Below are positions 1-10,925 of a DNA stretch of 64,000 nucleotides, one piece after another; the first letter of the stretch is position 1; each line of letters begins with the position of its first letter. The translations under genes were made by a program, and so were the position numbers. The notes under the pieces were generated by a model. It had not been told where the DNA came from. It did no database searches and saw only the letters and a list, made by a program, of their open reading frames with translations. Origin of the DNA: Diphasiastrum complanatum (Eukaryota > Streptophyta > Lycopodiopsida > Lycopodiales > Lycopodiaceae); assembly GCA_029204225.1 (NCBI GenBank), contig CM055092.1, positions 71,303,472-71,367,471 on the forward strand. The letters run 5' to 3'.

Positions 1-150
1 ACTCTATAAATATTCATCTTTCTTTGAAGATGAATATCCAACCATCACACCTCTAGTAGAACTAGGATCATCTTTCTTCCTAGTCTCCAAAGGCACATGT
101 AAGACTCAAATACATACAAAGATTCTAAGGTGATCAACAACTTTAGGCTT
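1..150 (-). pseudogene. Older copia integrase C-terminal relic, downstream part
   Basis: Read on the minus strand, this stretch encodes residues resembling the C-terminal part of a Ty1/copia integrase (an LRIFG-like segment, then HVPLETRKKDDPSS and a GY motif). It continues the relic at 5783-5950: the young copia element at 151-5782 was inserted between the two halves, duplicating GGCTT. The relic is short, carries stops and is cut by the window start. The assignment rests on the conserved copia pattern only. Confidence 0.6.
146..150. repeat. 5-bp target site duplication GGCTT (left)
   Basis: GGCTT stands immediately before the 5' LTR and is repeated exactly after the 3' LTR at 5783-5787, as expected for copia integrase insertion. 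Confidence 0.9.
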
Positions 151-800
151 TGTGAAAGATTCAACTAGTTTCATCACATTTTGCAATATTTTCATATTTG
201 ACATATTGAGGCCAAAACTTGTTTTAGACTTAGAGGTTGACTTTTCAAAGTTCATTAGTCTAAATTTCATTTGAATAAACACTTTTTGAAAATGTGGGAA
301 AGATAGAATGCGAGTTTGAGTAGATTCAATTTGAATAAGTTGGGTACATTGAATCTAGACCCAAAATTGGTAGGGTTAGCATTTTGGTGGGAAAGCCAAG
401 TGGCCAAATAGGGTTTGGACCTGCTATAAAAGGATGTAACTCGTGGAGAGAGTCATCTTCTCTCTTCTTTATCTCGTTTCATGCTTATACATGGTTCTCT
501 TGGGTTCTACTATCCATTGGTGCACTATCTTGGTGATTGCTTGCAATTCTATGTGTAGAATGATCTATATTTGTTATTTTTGGATCCACACGTGTGAAAT
601 ACAGTAGCTTGCTGGTTTTGTACGGACAGCAACAGTACATAATCATTTCATTCAAGTTTGATCAAGTTCTATTAGTGTTTGCATCTCAAATTGTGTGTAG
701 ATGCTGATTTTTCTACATTGGTGAAATTGATAGTGCATTTCTCTTTCTAACCAAAAGTCATTCAAGTAGATTGGATCTTAAGGATCTGAAATCTTTCACA
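151..800 (+). repeat. 5' LTR of the copia element
   Basis: 650 bp, beginning TGTGAAAGATT and ending AATCTTTCACA, so the tips form a 9-bp inverted repeat (TGTGAAAGA/TCTTTCACA). A TATA box (CTATAAAAGG, about 423-433) lies about 270 bp in and would drive the element transcript. The LTR matches 5132-5782 almost throughout. A diverged, truncated relative in reverse orientation lies at 37391-37899. Confidence 0.93.
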
Positions 801-812
801 TGGTATCAGAGC
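801..812 (+). other. Primer-binding site, initiator Met-tRNA type
   Basis: TGGTATCAGAGC begins directly after the LTR's terminal CA. This is the standard plant copia PBS, complementary to the initiator methionine tRNA 3' region. It fixes the LTR boundary and the element's orientation. Confidence 0.9.
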
Positions 813-3800
813 TTGTGTTTCAGGTTATGAAGGAGGAAATCAGATCTATCAATGATTTGGTGAAGATATCAAGTCTAGAGCATGCTAGAGAGGATTCTAC
901 ACCAAAATCGGATTTTTTGCTTTTGTAGATTGGATCTTTTCTAGATCAAAACACTAAATAGGTCAATATACTTGTTCAATTCCATTTTTTGAATTCACAT
1001 GCTGGATTTGGCCGATTTTTGGATCATTGGTTCAGCCTAAGTGGTGGCTTACAGATTGCATGTCAAATTTTCAGCAATTGCATGTAGATTTGGAATAGTC
1101 AATTTTTTGTGATTTTGTCAAAACCCTAATTTTGATTGGATCTCTAGATAGTGAGGTTGCTGGACTTCATTTGAGTGTGTTTCAATCTTAGGAAGTGGCA
1201 AAAGTCATTAGATTGAGGATAGATCGTAGGTTGATCAAGATTCCATGATTCTATGTGTTGATTTGCTTGGATAAGTGCTAAAAGAGAATTTGTGAGATAG
1301 TTTCAAATCTTGGTGATTTCTTTTGAAAGCATTTGTTGTTGTTCAAAGGAGTGCTTTGTGCATTGAAGCAGGTTGAAAGAGAAGATCAGGTCATTGCTAC
1401 ATGGCAATCTCAATTGGAGTCATGTTGGAAGCCAATGATAGGCTTACCTCAAGTAACTATTCATTATGGAAAGTGAGGATGGAGTCTTGAGATGAATGAT
1501 GTTTTGGATATTGTTGTAGGTTTGGAGGAGAGACCAGCAACACAACAAGATCAATTGAGGTATGACAAGAGGGCCAAGAAGGCTCTACACATGATAAAGA
1601 TGAATGTTACCAATGAACTTCTCAAGGAAGTTGGTAAGTGCACATCATCTTTGGAAGCTTGGAATTCATTGAAGAAGCTTTATGAATCCAAGTCTACTTC
1701 TAGAGTGTTGACTCTAAGAAGGCAAATCTTTTCTTGTTTGCAAAAGAATGAAGAAAATCCAACTACTTTTGTTTTGAGAATGAAAGCATTGAATGATGAG
1801 TTAGCTTGCATAGATGAAAGCATTAAGGAAGGAGAACTTATTCAAGTGATTCTTAATGGCTTGTTGGATGCTCATGCTAACATTGTTCAAAGTATTGTTA
1901 TTCAAAAGACTTTGCCAAGTTTGATGGATCTTCAAGAGATCTTGATCAATGAGGAATATAGGCTTCAAGCAAGAGGTGGATCTACATCGACACTTCAAGA
2001 GGATGCCATGTTCACAAAAGACAAATTCAAGGGCAAAACCAAAAGCAAGTGGTCTAAAGGGCAAGATCAAGTGGATGCTTCTTCAAGTGGCAAAAAGAAG
2101 GATAGATCAAAGCTCAAGTGCTTCTATTGTGGCATCAAAGGACACTTTGCAAGTGAGTGCTACAAGAAGAAGAGAGATCAAGGAGACAAGCAAGGTAATC
2201 CTACTCTTGATGAGGATGGTTTGGATGTGCAAGATGCAAATGATGATGCTTTTGTGATGTCTTCATGTATGCTTGCTAATGATGGAGATCTAGATCCTTG
2301 GTGGATTGATAGTGGAGCAAGTTCACACATGACCTTTCACAAAGAGTACTTCACTTCTTTGTTGGCATATGGAGATGACAAGAGGGTGATCTACATGGCC
2401 AATGATGGTGAGTGTGCAATCAAAGGGATTGGCACAATTCCTATTTCTCTCTCTACAAATAGGAATGTTCATTTGGAGGATGTCTTGTTTATTCCACCTA
2501 TTACCAAGAATTTGCTTAGTGTGAGTCAAATGCTAAGTAAGGGCCTCAAGGTGGAGTTTGATGGAGATGCTTGTTTGATCAAAAGGAAGGATTTTTTGAT
2601 TGGAAAAGGTAAAAGACAAGGGAAGTTGTTCAAACTTGCTGCTTGTGTTATTGCTAACCAAGTTGGATGTGTTGCAAGGGAGCAAATTTCTATTCAAGAG
2701 GTTTGGCACAAAAGGATGGGACACCTCAACTTCAAGTCATTGGAGGTAATGGCAAGGAAGAAGGTTGTGATTGGTCTTCCAAGTTCCTTAAGTAATGACA
2801 AGCATGTTTGTGAGTCTTGTGCTTTGTCTAAGTCACATAGACTACCTTATACTAGATCTATTTCTAGATCTACAAAGCCTTTTCAACTTGTACATTCGGA
2901 TATTCATGGATTTATTACAATTAGCAATAGTGGAGCTAAGATGTATGTAGCATTCATTGATGATTTTAGTAGATTTTGTTGATCTATCTACTAAAGAGCA
3001 AGGATGAAGTGTATGATGTCTTTGTCAAGTTCAAGAATGCAAGGGATAACCAATTCTCCACAAAGATCAAGTGCTTGAGAGGTGACAATGGTGGTGAGTA
3101 CATATCTAACAAGTTCAAGGCCTTTTGTGATGAGCATGGGATCAAGAGGGAGGATACAACATCAAGGACCCCACAACAAAATGGAGTGGCTGAAAGGAGG
3201 AATAGAACTTTATGTGAAAGTGCTAAATCTATGAGGTCTTGACAAACCATTTTGGGATCAAGCTTTGTTGTGTGCCAATTTCTTGTGCTATAGGTGGCCG
3301 AGTGCTATTTTGGATGGAAGGACACCTTTTGAGATGCTATTCAAGAGGAGGCCGAGTGTCAACTTTCTAAGAACCTTTGGATGCACATGCTATGTCAACA
3401 TTACTCTTGATGATAGGACCAAGGAGGATCCATCTTCAAGAAGAGGTATTTTTGTTGGATATAGTGAGGTGAGTAAAGCCTACAAGGTTTACATTCCTTC
3501 TACTAACAAAGTGATTGTTGGTAGAGATGTCATTTTTTATGAGGGAAACATTCCAAAGGTGTCTTCAAGCATGATTGATGGTAAAGTAGATGGATCTAAC
3601 ATTCTTGATGTTGATGAGAAGGATCCTACTTTGGATGGTGGTGATGATGGACCTTCATCAAGTCAAAAGCCAAGGAGAACATCAAGAGAAAGACAAGTAC
3701 CTTCAAGGCTCACATATGATCAAAAGGGTAAGCAAGTAGTTTCTGGAAATTATGTTGCTTTCCTAACCTCTTTGGATGAGCCTACAAGTATAGATCAAGC

Positions 3801-3864
3801 AAGGAAAGAAGAGAAGTGGATCCAACCAATGGATCTTGAGTATCGATCTCTTATGAAGAGTGGA

Positions 3865-4895
3865 ACATCTTTTGGAGGATCTTCTTGTGTACATGGAGCT
3901 ATGCAAGTGGATGGACGTTATCTTGCTGTAAAATCAAGTAATGGATCTGGAAAACAAATTTTGTTCAATGACTTTGATGGTCAAGTTGAAGATCAAGAGG
4001 TTGACATCAAAGCGCTTCAACTAGTCAAAAGAGAAGTTGACAATTTGGAGCTAGTCAAGAGCATCAAAGGAGAGGTAATTGGCAAAGGTGTTATGGATCT
4101 GTTTTTGCAGCATATTGAAGACTCAAGTAAGGTCAGAGGAGCAGCAAGGAAGTGTTGTTCAAGTTTACTTTACTTGTTCTATCTCATGTTTGAGCAATTT
4201 CATGTGGATGTGTGCAAATTGTCAAGATATGGTAAAACCAGCTACATTGGTGAGCATTGTTTTGATGTTGGATTTGTACTAGCATTCTTGGCTGATTTTG
4301 CTGATGGAAATGAAGCTATTGGAGGTTTATTATGTCACTCATCCATGGCTAAGTTCTCAAGTGTTGAGCTACTTGGTGCCAATACTTGGAGATTGTCAAT
4401 TTTTGGTGAATTCATGGTCATTTTCTTGTGTCAAGTAGATCTTGAAGATGGACTAGTGCAAACTACTTGGTTTATGGAGTCATGTGGTGCTGGATTTGAA
4501 TCATTAATGTACTCACCTACTCATGGATTTCCAAGGTTTGATGGTTTCTTGTGGCAAGATGAAGATGGAGGCTCATTCATGGAGTATCATGGTGGATACA
4601 AGGCAACAAAGGACAAAGGAGGAGAAGACATGCAAGCAAAAGTTGATCACTCACATTTATTGTTTGTTTGCTGTATTTTTCTAGAGAGTTCAGAGTTGGA
4701 AGCATGGTGGAATCATCTCACTTACATTCTATTTGATTCTTCATGTTCTAGTCACATTTTTACATGTAAAATTGATGTAAGAAATAGTGAAGCATCCCAA
4801 GCGGACACTATTCTCTATATCAATTATGGTTGTTTCTATTTTGAGCATTACATAATCATTGAAAGAAGGTCTATTCTTAGGAAGAAGATCATTCT
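3865..4895 (+). other. Unknown in-frame segment replacing the copia RT core
   Basis: About 1030 bp between the first RT residues and the end of RNase H has no recognisable copia sequence yet stays open in the pol frame for about 345 codons; the whole reading frame 3265-5136 is 623 codons. The predicted peptide is acidic to neutral, with cysteine- and phenylalanine-rich hydrophobic stretches (about 4160-4200 and 4270-4310), and matches no family I know. It could be a captured host cDNA, a divergent lineage-specific domain, or filler that is open by chance. The last is unlikely for this length in AT-rich DNA. Confidence 0.6.
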
Positions 4896-5117
4896 TATGA
4901 TGGATCAAAGTTCTATTGTCAAAAACTATGCTAGGAGCAAGCATATTGAGATACAATATCATTTTGTGAGGGAGCGAGTCATTGCAAAGGAGGTGGAGCT
5001 TCAACATGTGTCTTCAAGGGAATGTGTAGCTGATATCTTCACCAAAGCATTGGGAAAAGACTTGTTCATGAAGCATAGGACTTCACTTGGAGTATTATCA
5101 AAGTCTATGCTAAAACT

Positions 5118-5131
5118 AATTGAAGAGGGAG
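5118..5131 (+). other. Polypurine tract
   Basis: The purine-rich run GAAGAGGGAG ends immediately before the 3' LTR and would prime plus-strand DNA synthesis. It overlaps the last pol codons. Confidence 0.75.
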
Positions 5132-5782
5132 TGTGAAAGATTCAACTAGTTTCATCACATTTTGCAATATTTCCATATTTGACATATTGAGGCCAAAACT
5201 TGTTTTAGACTTAGAGGTTGACTTTTCAAAGTTCATTAGTCTAAATTTCATTTGAATAAACACTTTTTGAAAGTGTGGGAAAGATAGAATGCAAGTTTGA
5301 GTAGATTCAATTTGAATAAGTTGGGTACATTGAATCTAGACCCAAAAATTGGTAGGGTTAGCATTTTGGTGGGAAAGCCAAGTGGCCAAATAGGGTTTGG
5401 ACCTGCTATAAAAGGATGTAACTCGTGGAGAGAGTCATCTTCTCTCTTCTCTATCTCATTTCATGCTTATACATGGTTCTCTTGGATTCTACTATCCATT
5501 GGTGCACTATCTTGGTGATTGCTTGCAATTCTATGTGTAGAATGATCTATATTTGCTATTTTTGGATCCACACGTGTGAAATACAGTAGCTTGCTGGTTT
5601 TGTACGGACAGCAACAGTACATAATCATTTCATTCAAGTTTGATCAAGTTCTATTAGTGTTTGCATCTCAAATTGTGTGTAGATGCTGATTTTTCTACAT
5701 TGGTGAAATTGATAGTGTATTTCTCTTTCTAACCAAAGATCATTCAAGTAGATTGGATCTTAAGGATCTGAAATCTTTCACA
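5132..5782 (+). repeat. 3' LTR of the copia element
   Basis: 651 bp with the same TG...CA tips as the 5' LTR. By eye it differs from it by ten transitions, no transversions and one extra A. GGCTT follows at 5783-5787 as the second target duplication. Confidence 0.93.
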
Positions 5783-5950
5783 GGCTTGTCCTTATGCAAC
5801 ATCTCAAAAGGTTATTTTCCTCCTAGAGCATGATGAGGAAGTCTATTATTGCAAAGATAATTGGCACATGTGATTGCTTCTCCCCAAAAGTCCTTTGGAA
5901 GCAAACTAAACTCAATTATGATATACCATTTCACCATTCTAATGTTTTTA
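5783..5950 (-). pseudogene. Older copia integrase relic, upstream part
   Basis: On the minus strand this reads as copia integrase (LLPKDFWGEAITCANYL, then PFEMLHKDKP), the region after the catalytic Glu. It continues on the far side of the young element at 150-1. At least one stop is present. It marks the pre-insertion target. Confidence 0.7.
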
Positions 5951-6059
5951 ATTAAATAATAAATGTACAAATACTTGTCAGAGTGTAGCTCTAAACAATA
6001 CTTAACCCAAATATATCTTTATGAGCATGGGTGTCAAAAGATATCAAAGCTTGTGAAAA

Positions 6060-7130
6060 ACATGATTAAATTTTTTTTTATGAGAATTAAATTATAAACA
6101 CAAGTCCTCGTAGTAAATATGGTATAAAAAAATATTTATGTATTTATTTATTATTTTATGATATTTTGATTTTCAAATTTTAAGTTTTTTGAGATTTTCA
6201 AAATCTTGTTTTAAAATTAAAATTTAAAATTTTGTTTTCTTTTTAAAACTTTCTAGTTATTTAAATTTTTTTTATATTTGAAATCTAAAAATTTGATGTT
6301 TTTGAATTTAACATTGATTTTTTATAAATTTTAAAAATATTTTACAACTCTATTAATATTGAATTATTTTTAACTATTATTTTTAGTTTTCTAATGCCAT
6401 GTGTGTGCATTTGCCATGTGGTGTTGAGCTTTTATGTTGAGCATAACTCTCCTTGGCAGGGGTAAAGCTTGGCATAGCTTCGTCGGCAAGGCTATGCCAA
6501 TCATACCCTCTTTCTGATAGTAGTCGTCGAACTCATGCTCAAATTTATGCATAGTCTTGAGCATGACTTTGTTGATTACTATTGTACAACAAATGCTATG
6601 CTTGGCATAGCCTTGTTGATGAAGTTATGCCAAGCATAGCCTTGTCGATGAAGCTATATGCCAAGGAAAGCTATGCTCAACATAGAAGTACATAGCATGT
6701 TAAAAGACTGAAAATAAAAACTAAAAATATTATAATATATAAAGAGCCGAGAAATATAAATGTAAAATTCAAAAACATAAAAAAAAAAAATTAGATTTTA
6801 AAAATTCTAAAAATACTATAAAAATTAAATCAGCTAATTAAAATTTCTAGATTTTAAAAGTTAAAAGCTCTAAGTCCAAGCTTTTAAAAAGCCAAAATTT
6901 TTAAAAAGACTAAAAAGATTAAATTAAAAAACTAAAAAGACTTTTTTTAATTTTAAAAAGTAAAATACTCAAAAAATAAAAATTTGAGAAACCTAGAAAT
7001 TAAAAGAATAAAAAAAATTTAATGTTAATATTTTAAAAAAATCAAAATCCAAAAAAATGTACAATTCAAAAAAATCTAAGTTTGTAAAAATTAAAACTAG
7101 AAATTTAAAAAAAAAAAAAAAAAAAAAGGC
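6060..7130. repeat. AT-rich foldback (inverted-repeat) element
   Basis: The left flank (about 6060-6400) is T-rich and the right flank (about 6700-7130) A-rich. Parts are reverse complements: TATTATTTTTAGTTTT on the left and AAAACTAAAAATATTATA on the right. The centre (about 6430-6680) holds several direct and inverted copies of GCTTGGCATAGC/GCTATGCC with GTCGATGAAG spacers. No ORF is present and exact ends and target duplications could not be set. It resembles a foldback or MITE-like non-autonomous element. Confidence 0.5.
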
Positions 7131-7547
7131 AAAAGTATAAACCTTAAACCTATTAATATTTATATAAGTTGTTATTTTTAGTAGAATAAAATTGTTTTAT
7201 GTTTAAGAATAGGTTTGTTTAATTTATTTGATTGAATCTAAGAAATCAGATTGAGCTACTAAGCAACTAGTAATCCAAACTATTCCATCAATGCAAGCAA
7301 ATTCGAACACAATTTTAGTCATAATTGCATTCTAGGATGAGGAATTCTACAAAATCCTTGGATTGACCTAAATGACACTTTCTAAGACTTAAATATGACC
7401 TACTACAGCTCCGAGAATGCTGATCTAACTTCCTATTGAGTGACTGAAAGCTATTCTTTGTGATAGATTCTACAAATTGAGTGGCATCTAGTAGAAGAAA
7501 TCACAAAACTTACTAATTTTAATGACCCATAGCTCATTTATTGGTTT

Positions 7548-7560
7548 GGCTATGATACCA
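7548..7560 (-). other. Degenerate copia primer-binding site, minus strand
   Basis: The minus strand reads TGGTATCATAGCC, 12 of 13 matches to the canonical TGGTATCAGAGCC, and directly follows a CA end. No gag or pol was recognised downstream (below 7548), so only the 5' end of a minus-oriented element may survive. Confidence 0.45.
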
Positions 7561-8118
7561 TGCTAAAATATCAGCAAATAGACTCCAATGTACTTTAGAA
7601 ATGATGGATAAAGCACCTAATTAAGATCCAATTGAGGTCACAAAGCTAGAACACAAAACAAACTAGTGATTACTAGCTTATCTTGGCTTCAACTCCACTC
7701 TAGGGCTCCAAAAATCATGTAAAATCCTTCACACGTGTGAATGTGTGGCTTGAGAAGACCTAAGTACAATACCAGCACTTTCAGATCCAATGATTGATTA
7801 CAAGAAAGCACATGATCATAGCAATCACCACTCAGATTGTAGACAAAAACTAGTCACCAAGATAAGTCTCGAATTTCTCATCATATTGCTTGGGAAATCC
7901 CACATGGATATATACAAAATCAGCTCGGATATGAGGGTTTAGGGTTACCTCTAATTCATTCATGACCTAAACCTAGTATCTAACCTTTTAGGTCATAAGA
8001 TCCACCCTCATTGGGGGTCGAGATCTTGGGATCCTTCAACAAGGTAAAAATTGCTATTTTTAGCTCCTACAAAATCTCTAGCTTATCTATGTACATTTTG
8101 GCCTCATTTCAAATGTGC
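7561..8118 (-). repeat. Possible copia 5' LTR, minus orientation
   Basis: The PBS fixes one end at 7561 (TTTTAGCA on the minus strand). The other end is guessed at 8118, where the minus strand begins TGTTGAGG. A TATATA-type motif lies at about 7909-7915 on the minus strand. No second LTR copy was found, so this is tentative. Confidence 0.3.
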
Positions 8119-8173
8119 CTCAACAATGTTAGACTTAGAATAATCATAATTACAAAGATCCTAACCTAGTTGT

Positions 8174-9194
8174 TGTTGGAGTTAATCTTCACTCCTACTC
8201 ACCTAAATTCATCTCCTATACTATGTAAATATTCTCTCTCTACAACATCATGCATCCTTACTCGCACAAGTCGAACAGTCTATAAATACATCGACTTCGA
8301 AAAAGAGCATGATCGACTTCGACTTACCCGACAACGACACTCGACATCGACTCAAGGGCAAACAGTTAACTACTCATCTGACTCCCTCAACGTCCGTCGA
8401 CTATCACCACTCAATAGGAAGCTCTCACTCTGCTCTATCCAATACAGACTACGTCATCGTTCACTATGCAGTAACTGTATCACTTCACAAATGTTACCTA
8501 TATAGTTCACTCTAACGATATAGTTGTAATCTTCACGACCGCTGCAACTGATGTATTTATATACACAATAACAAAAACAGAAAAAGATGATGAAAATATC
8601 CACCATTGGTGAATCAGAGTCAATAATCAATCAGCGGAAGCAAGAATCAGAGTTCCTCCGTGAACTCCATTATATCATACTATCTGATTCCACATAATCA
8701 GAGATCATTAGAGAGAGTGAAAGTAAATCAAGAAGTAGAGATACTATTCAATCTATAATCAGCATAGTAGGATCACAATACATAGTGCATTACTACTGTG
8801 AAGCATTCTCGGACACATGATCGTGATCTGATCGTTGTTATTACAACAACTAATACACAGATTCTCTATTTTTTTTATGCTTGTTTGCATTGATGAATGC
8901 TTTCTAATAATTTCCTTCTCGATTACTGATGCTCGTTCCTACGACTCATTTAGAATATCTAACTCAAAGGAAGCACGGCTGCCATAGACACCTAACTATA
9001 TCGTTGCCTTCATGATTGTCTCAAACACCTACAAAGATATTCTTCTGATCTAAGAAATAGTCTGAATCAACAATTTGTGTAGATCATGTTATAATTTAAC
9101 GTTGTGTTTTCTCTTGTCTAGATTTTATGTTCAGCAAGAGTGGTATTTGAGCTGATAAATAATTATTTCATAAATGCTTGTACCACCCTCAACA
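8174..9194 (+). repeat. Possible 5' LTR of the copia relic at 9.2-10.4 kb
   Basis: The sequence from TGTTGGAGTT (8174) to CCTCAACA (9194) lies directly before a PBS and would make an LTR of about 1 kb. A TATA-like TCTATAAATAC is at about 8279. The 3' LTR is missing, so neither end can be confirmed by comparison. Confidence 0.35.
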
Positions 9195-9196
9195 TG

Positions 9197-9208
9197 TGGT
9201 ATCAGAGC
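9197..9208 (+). other. Copia primer-binding site
   Basis: TGGTATCAGAGC, identical to the PBS at 801, lies 2 bp after the candidate LTR end and upstream of a copia protease relic in the same orientation. Confidence 0.7.
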
Positions 9209-9244
9209 AATCATGAGATCCCAGACTGTCGAATCTTGAACTTC

Positions 9245-9277
9245 AACAAAAACAACAACAACAACAACAACAACAAA
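9245..9277 (+). repeat. (AAC)n microsatellite
   Basis: A short AAC/CAA run at the start of the copia relic coding region. Confidence 0.8.
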
Positions 9278-9309
9278 CAGCTATCAACAAGCCAACGTAG
9301 CCATCAATT

Positions 9310-10441
9310 CGAAGCAGAATGTCAAAGATAATGATGAGCAGAATGTCTTCATGGTGAATCATCACCATGTCGAACAAGTTGAGAAATGGTTTCTCGATTC
9401 TGGAGCGACGCAACACATGACAAGCCATCAAGAATGGTTTATCGACTATTCGGCTTACAGCACCAAGAAATTTGTTACATCTCACACATGATCAAAGGTG
9501 AAAGTACTGTCAGACCAAATTTTTTCAGCATGGACTATCGAAGCTCATACCAAATGTATTGTATGTCCTGAATCTGATGACAAGTCTATTGTCGGTCAAT
9601 CGAGTTACTGATTTAGAACATAAGGTCTCAGAATTCAAAACAGATTCATGTAAGATTCTTGATAAATGTAAGAGAGTCCTTGCACTTGGAAAGAGACAAT
9701 AATATCTCTATAGGCTTACTCATTGTTACTCTACGATTGATCGTGCTTTAAGTACTTCAGCATCTATGAATAAAGAATTGGTTTGGCATTACAGACTTGG
9801 CCACCTCAATCATATATCGATTGCTAACATGTCTAATCATTCTTTACTTCTTGATTTTGACTATCGAACTGTCGACCCTCCTGTCTGCTAGAGTTGTATC
9901 CTAGGAAAGCGAACTAGAATCTCATATAAGTCGAATCAAGAACACATATCTAAAGATTTGCTAGACTAGTTCATACTAATATATGTGGTCCGATGCAAAC
10001 ACCATCCTTGGTGCAAAATTCTTTATTATATTCATCAATGACTATTCTAAAAGAACTATTGTATATTTTATGAAGCACAAATATGAAGCTTTTCAATTCT
10101 TAAAAAAGAACAAAGAGCGTGCAAAGTTGCAGACAGAAAAAAGAATTAAAGCTCTCAAGAGAGACAATGGCGGTGAATACATCTCAAATGCATTCAAAGA
10201 TTATTGTTCATTAATTAGTATCGAACAACAATTTGTTGCTTCATATTCTTCACAATCGAATGGACTGGCCAAAAGGAAGAATGGGACCTTAGTCGAGTTT
10301 GCCAAAAGGAAGAATGGGACCTTAGTCCTTCGTTGCCCAAAACATTTTGGCAACATGTTGTGTTCAAGCCATGTGGATCTTGGTAGTGTTGAGAATCTCC
10401 ATTCGTCTTCTAAACGAGGATCGTTAGTATATCATAATTAA
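9310..10441 (+). pseudogene. Ty1/copia protease-integrase relic
   Basis: Conserved pieces in order: protease WFLDSGATQHMTSH (about 9388-9430), GAG-pre-integrase VWHYRLGHLN (about 9781-9815), a zinc-site remnant (about 9885-9910), then integrase from about 9965 with FINDYSKRT and KRDNGGEYIS (about 10160). Gag is nearly absent and stops and frameshifts are frequent. The region of the third catalytic residue reads AKRKNGTLVE where AERKNRT is expected, so the integrase Glu is lost, and that segment is duplicated in tandem. No RT follows. It is a 3'-truncated dead element. Confidence 0.8.
10268..10333 (+). repeat. 33-bp in-frame tandem duplication in copia integrase relic
   Basis: Two adjacent 33-bp units (10268-10300, 10301-10333), each starting GCCAAAAGGAAGAATGG, repeat eleven residues around the position of the integrase catalytic Glu. 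Confidence 0.9.
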
Positions 10442-10716
10442 TGCATGAGTATAATGGTCCTCTTGGGTCAAACGAGATTTCTTGATTATAGGTTTTCTCC
10501 ATATAAACATTAGCAAGTTGTTAATACCAAGCTATCTTGATGCATTACAATCTCATATACATCCTAGGGTACTTTAAATTTCATCACAACAACTATGAAA
10601 AGAGAACACATAGGCTCATGGGATTGCTAGAGGGGTTCACATTTCCAAGCTTTGTTCATTGGATTGATTGGAGACAAAGGAGCATTTCATCTTTCCTTTC
10701 CCCATATATATGTGTG

Positions 10717-10925
10717 ATAAAACCCAACGATGTTGGCTCTGTTGGTTAGCTTGACATCCAAAGTTTCTTTCGTCCCAAGTTCGAGTCTCCCCTTGGAAAC
10801 CAAGAAGCATATATCTTCATGATAACTCAACGAGGTTGGCTAAATTGGTTAGCTTGACATCCAAAGTTTCTTTGGTCTCATGTTTGAGCCTCTCTTTGGA
10901 AACCAAGAAGCATATATCTCCGTAA
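10717..10925 (+). repeat. tRNA-related SINE-like repeat, two tandem units
   Basis: Two units of about 104 bp (roughly 10717-10820 and 10821-10925), each with a box A-like TTGGCT...TTGGTTAGC and, about 40 bp on, a box B-like CCAAGTTCGAGTCTC, followed by CTTGGAAACCAAGAAGC. The promoter arrangement is that of a tRNA-derived SINE head. No acceptor stem pairs, so it is not a tRNA gene. A third copy lies in reverse at 12738-12821. Confidence 0.6.

Larger units (their letters stand above)
1401..5136 (+). pseudogene. Copia gag-pol, frameshifted, RT core missing
   Basis: A likely gag start at 1401 (MAIS...) runs into a stop at about 1488; the main frame resumes at 1492. Visible in order: Gag; a CX2CX4HX4C zinc knuckle (about 2116-2160); protease DSGAS (about 2305-2325); GAG-pre-integrase with HKRMGHLN and a CX2C pair; integrase with D near HSDIHG (2895), D in RGDNGGEY (3085) and E in GVAERRNRT (3190). 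One frameshift lies at about 2980 and another at about 3240. The integrase C-terminus follows from 3265, then the first RT residues (EPTSIDQA...LEYRSLMKS), after which copia homology stops at about 3865. It resumes at about 4895 with the last RNase H segment (ARSKHIEIQYHF, VADIFTKAL). RT catalytic motifs are absent. Confidence 0.88.
151..5782 (+). mobile_element. Full-length Ty1/copia LTR retrotransposon with RT core replaced
   Basis: Complete element of 5632 bp: 5' LTR, initiator-Met-type PBS, gag-pro-integrase, an RT/RNase H region lacking its core, a purine-rich tract and a 3' LTR, flanked by GGCTT on both sides. The order protease-integrase-RT is copia-type. The LTRs differ by about ten substitutions, all transitions, and one 1-bp indel in 650 bp, so the insertion is recent. 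At least three frameshifts break the coding region, and RT positions of about 3865-4895 are replaced by unrelated in-frame sequence, so the copy cannot be autonomous. It landed inside an older antisense copia relic. Confidence 0.93.

Noticed and set aside
8170-8515. Overlapping 111- and 68-codon ORFs as a host gene
   Set aside because: They fall inside the probable LTR before a copia PBS and show no conserved protein pattern.
10721-10912. Possible tRNA genes
   Set aside because: Box A and box B are present but no acceptor or anticodon stem pairs and the copies are dispersed repeats; a SINE-like origin fits better.
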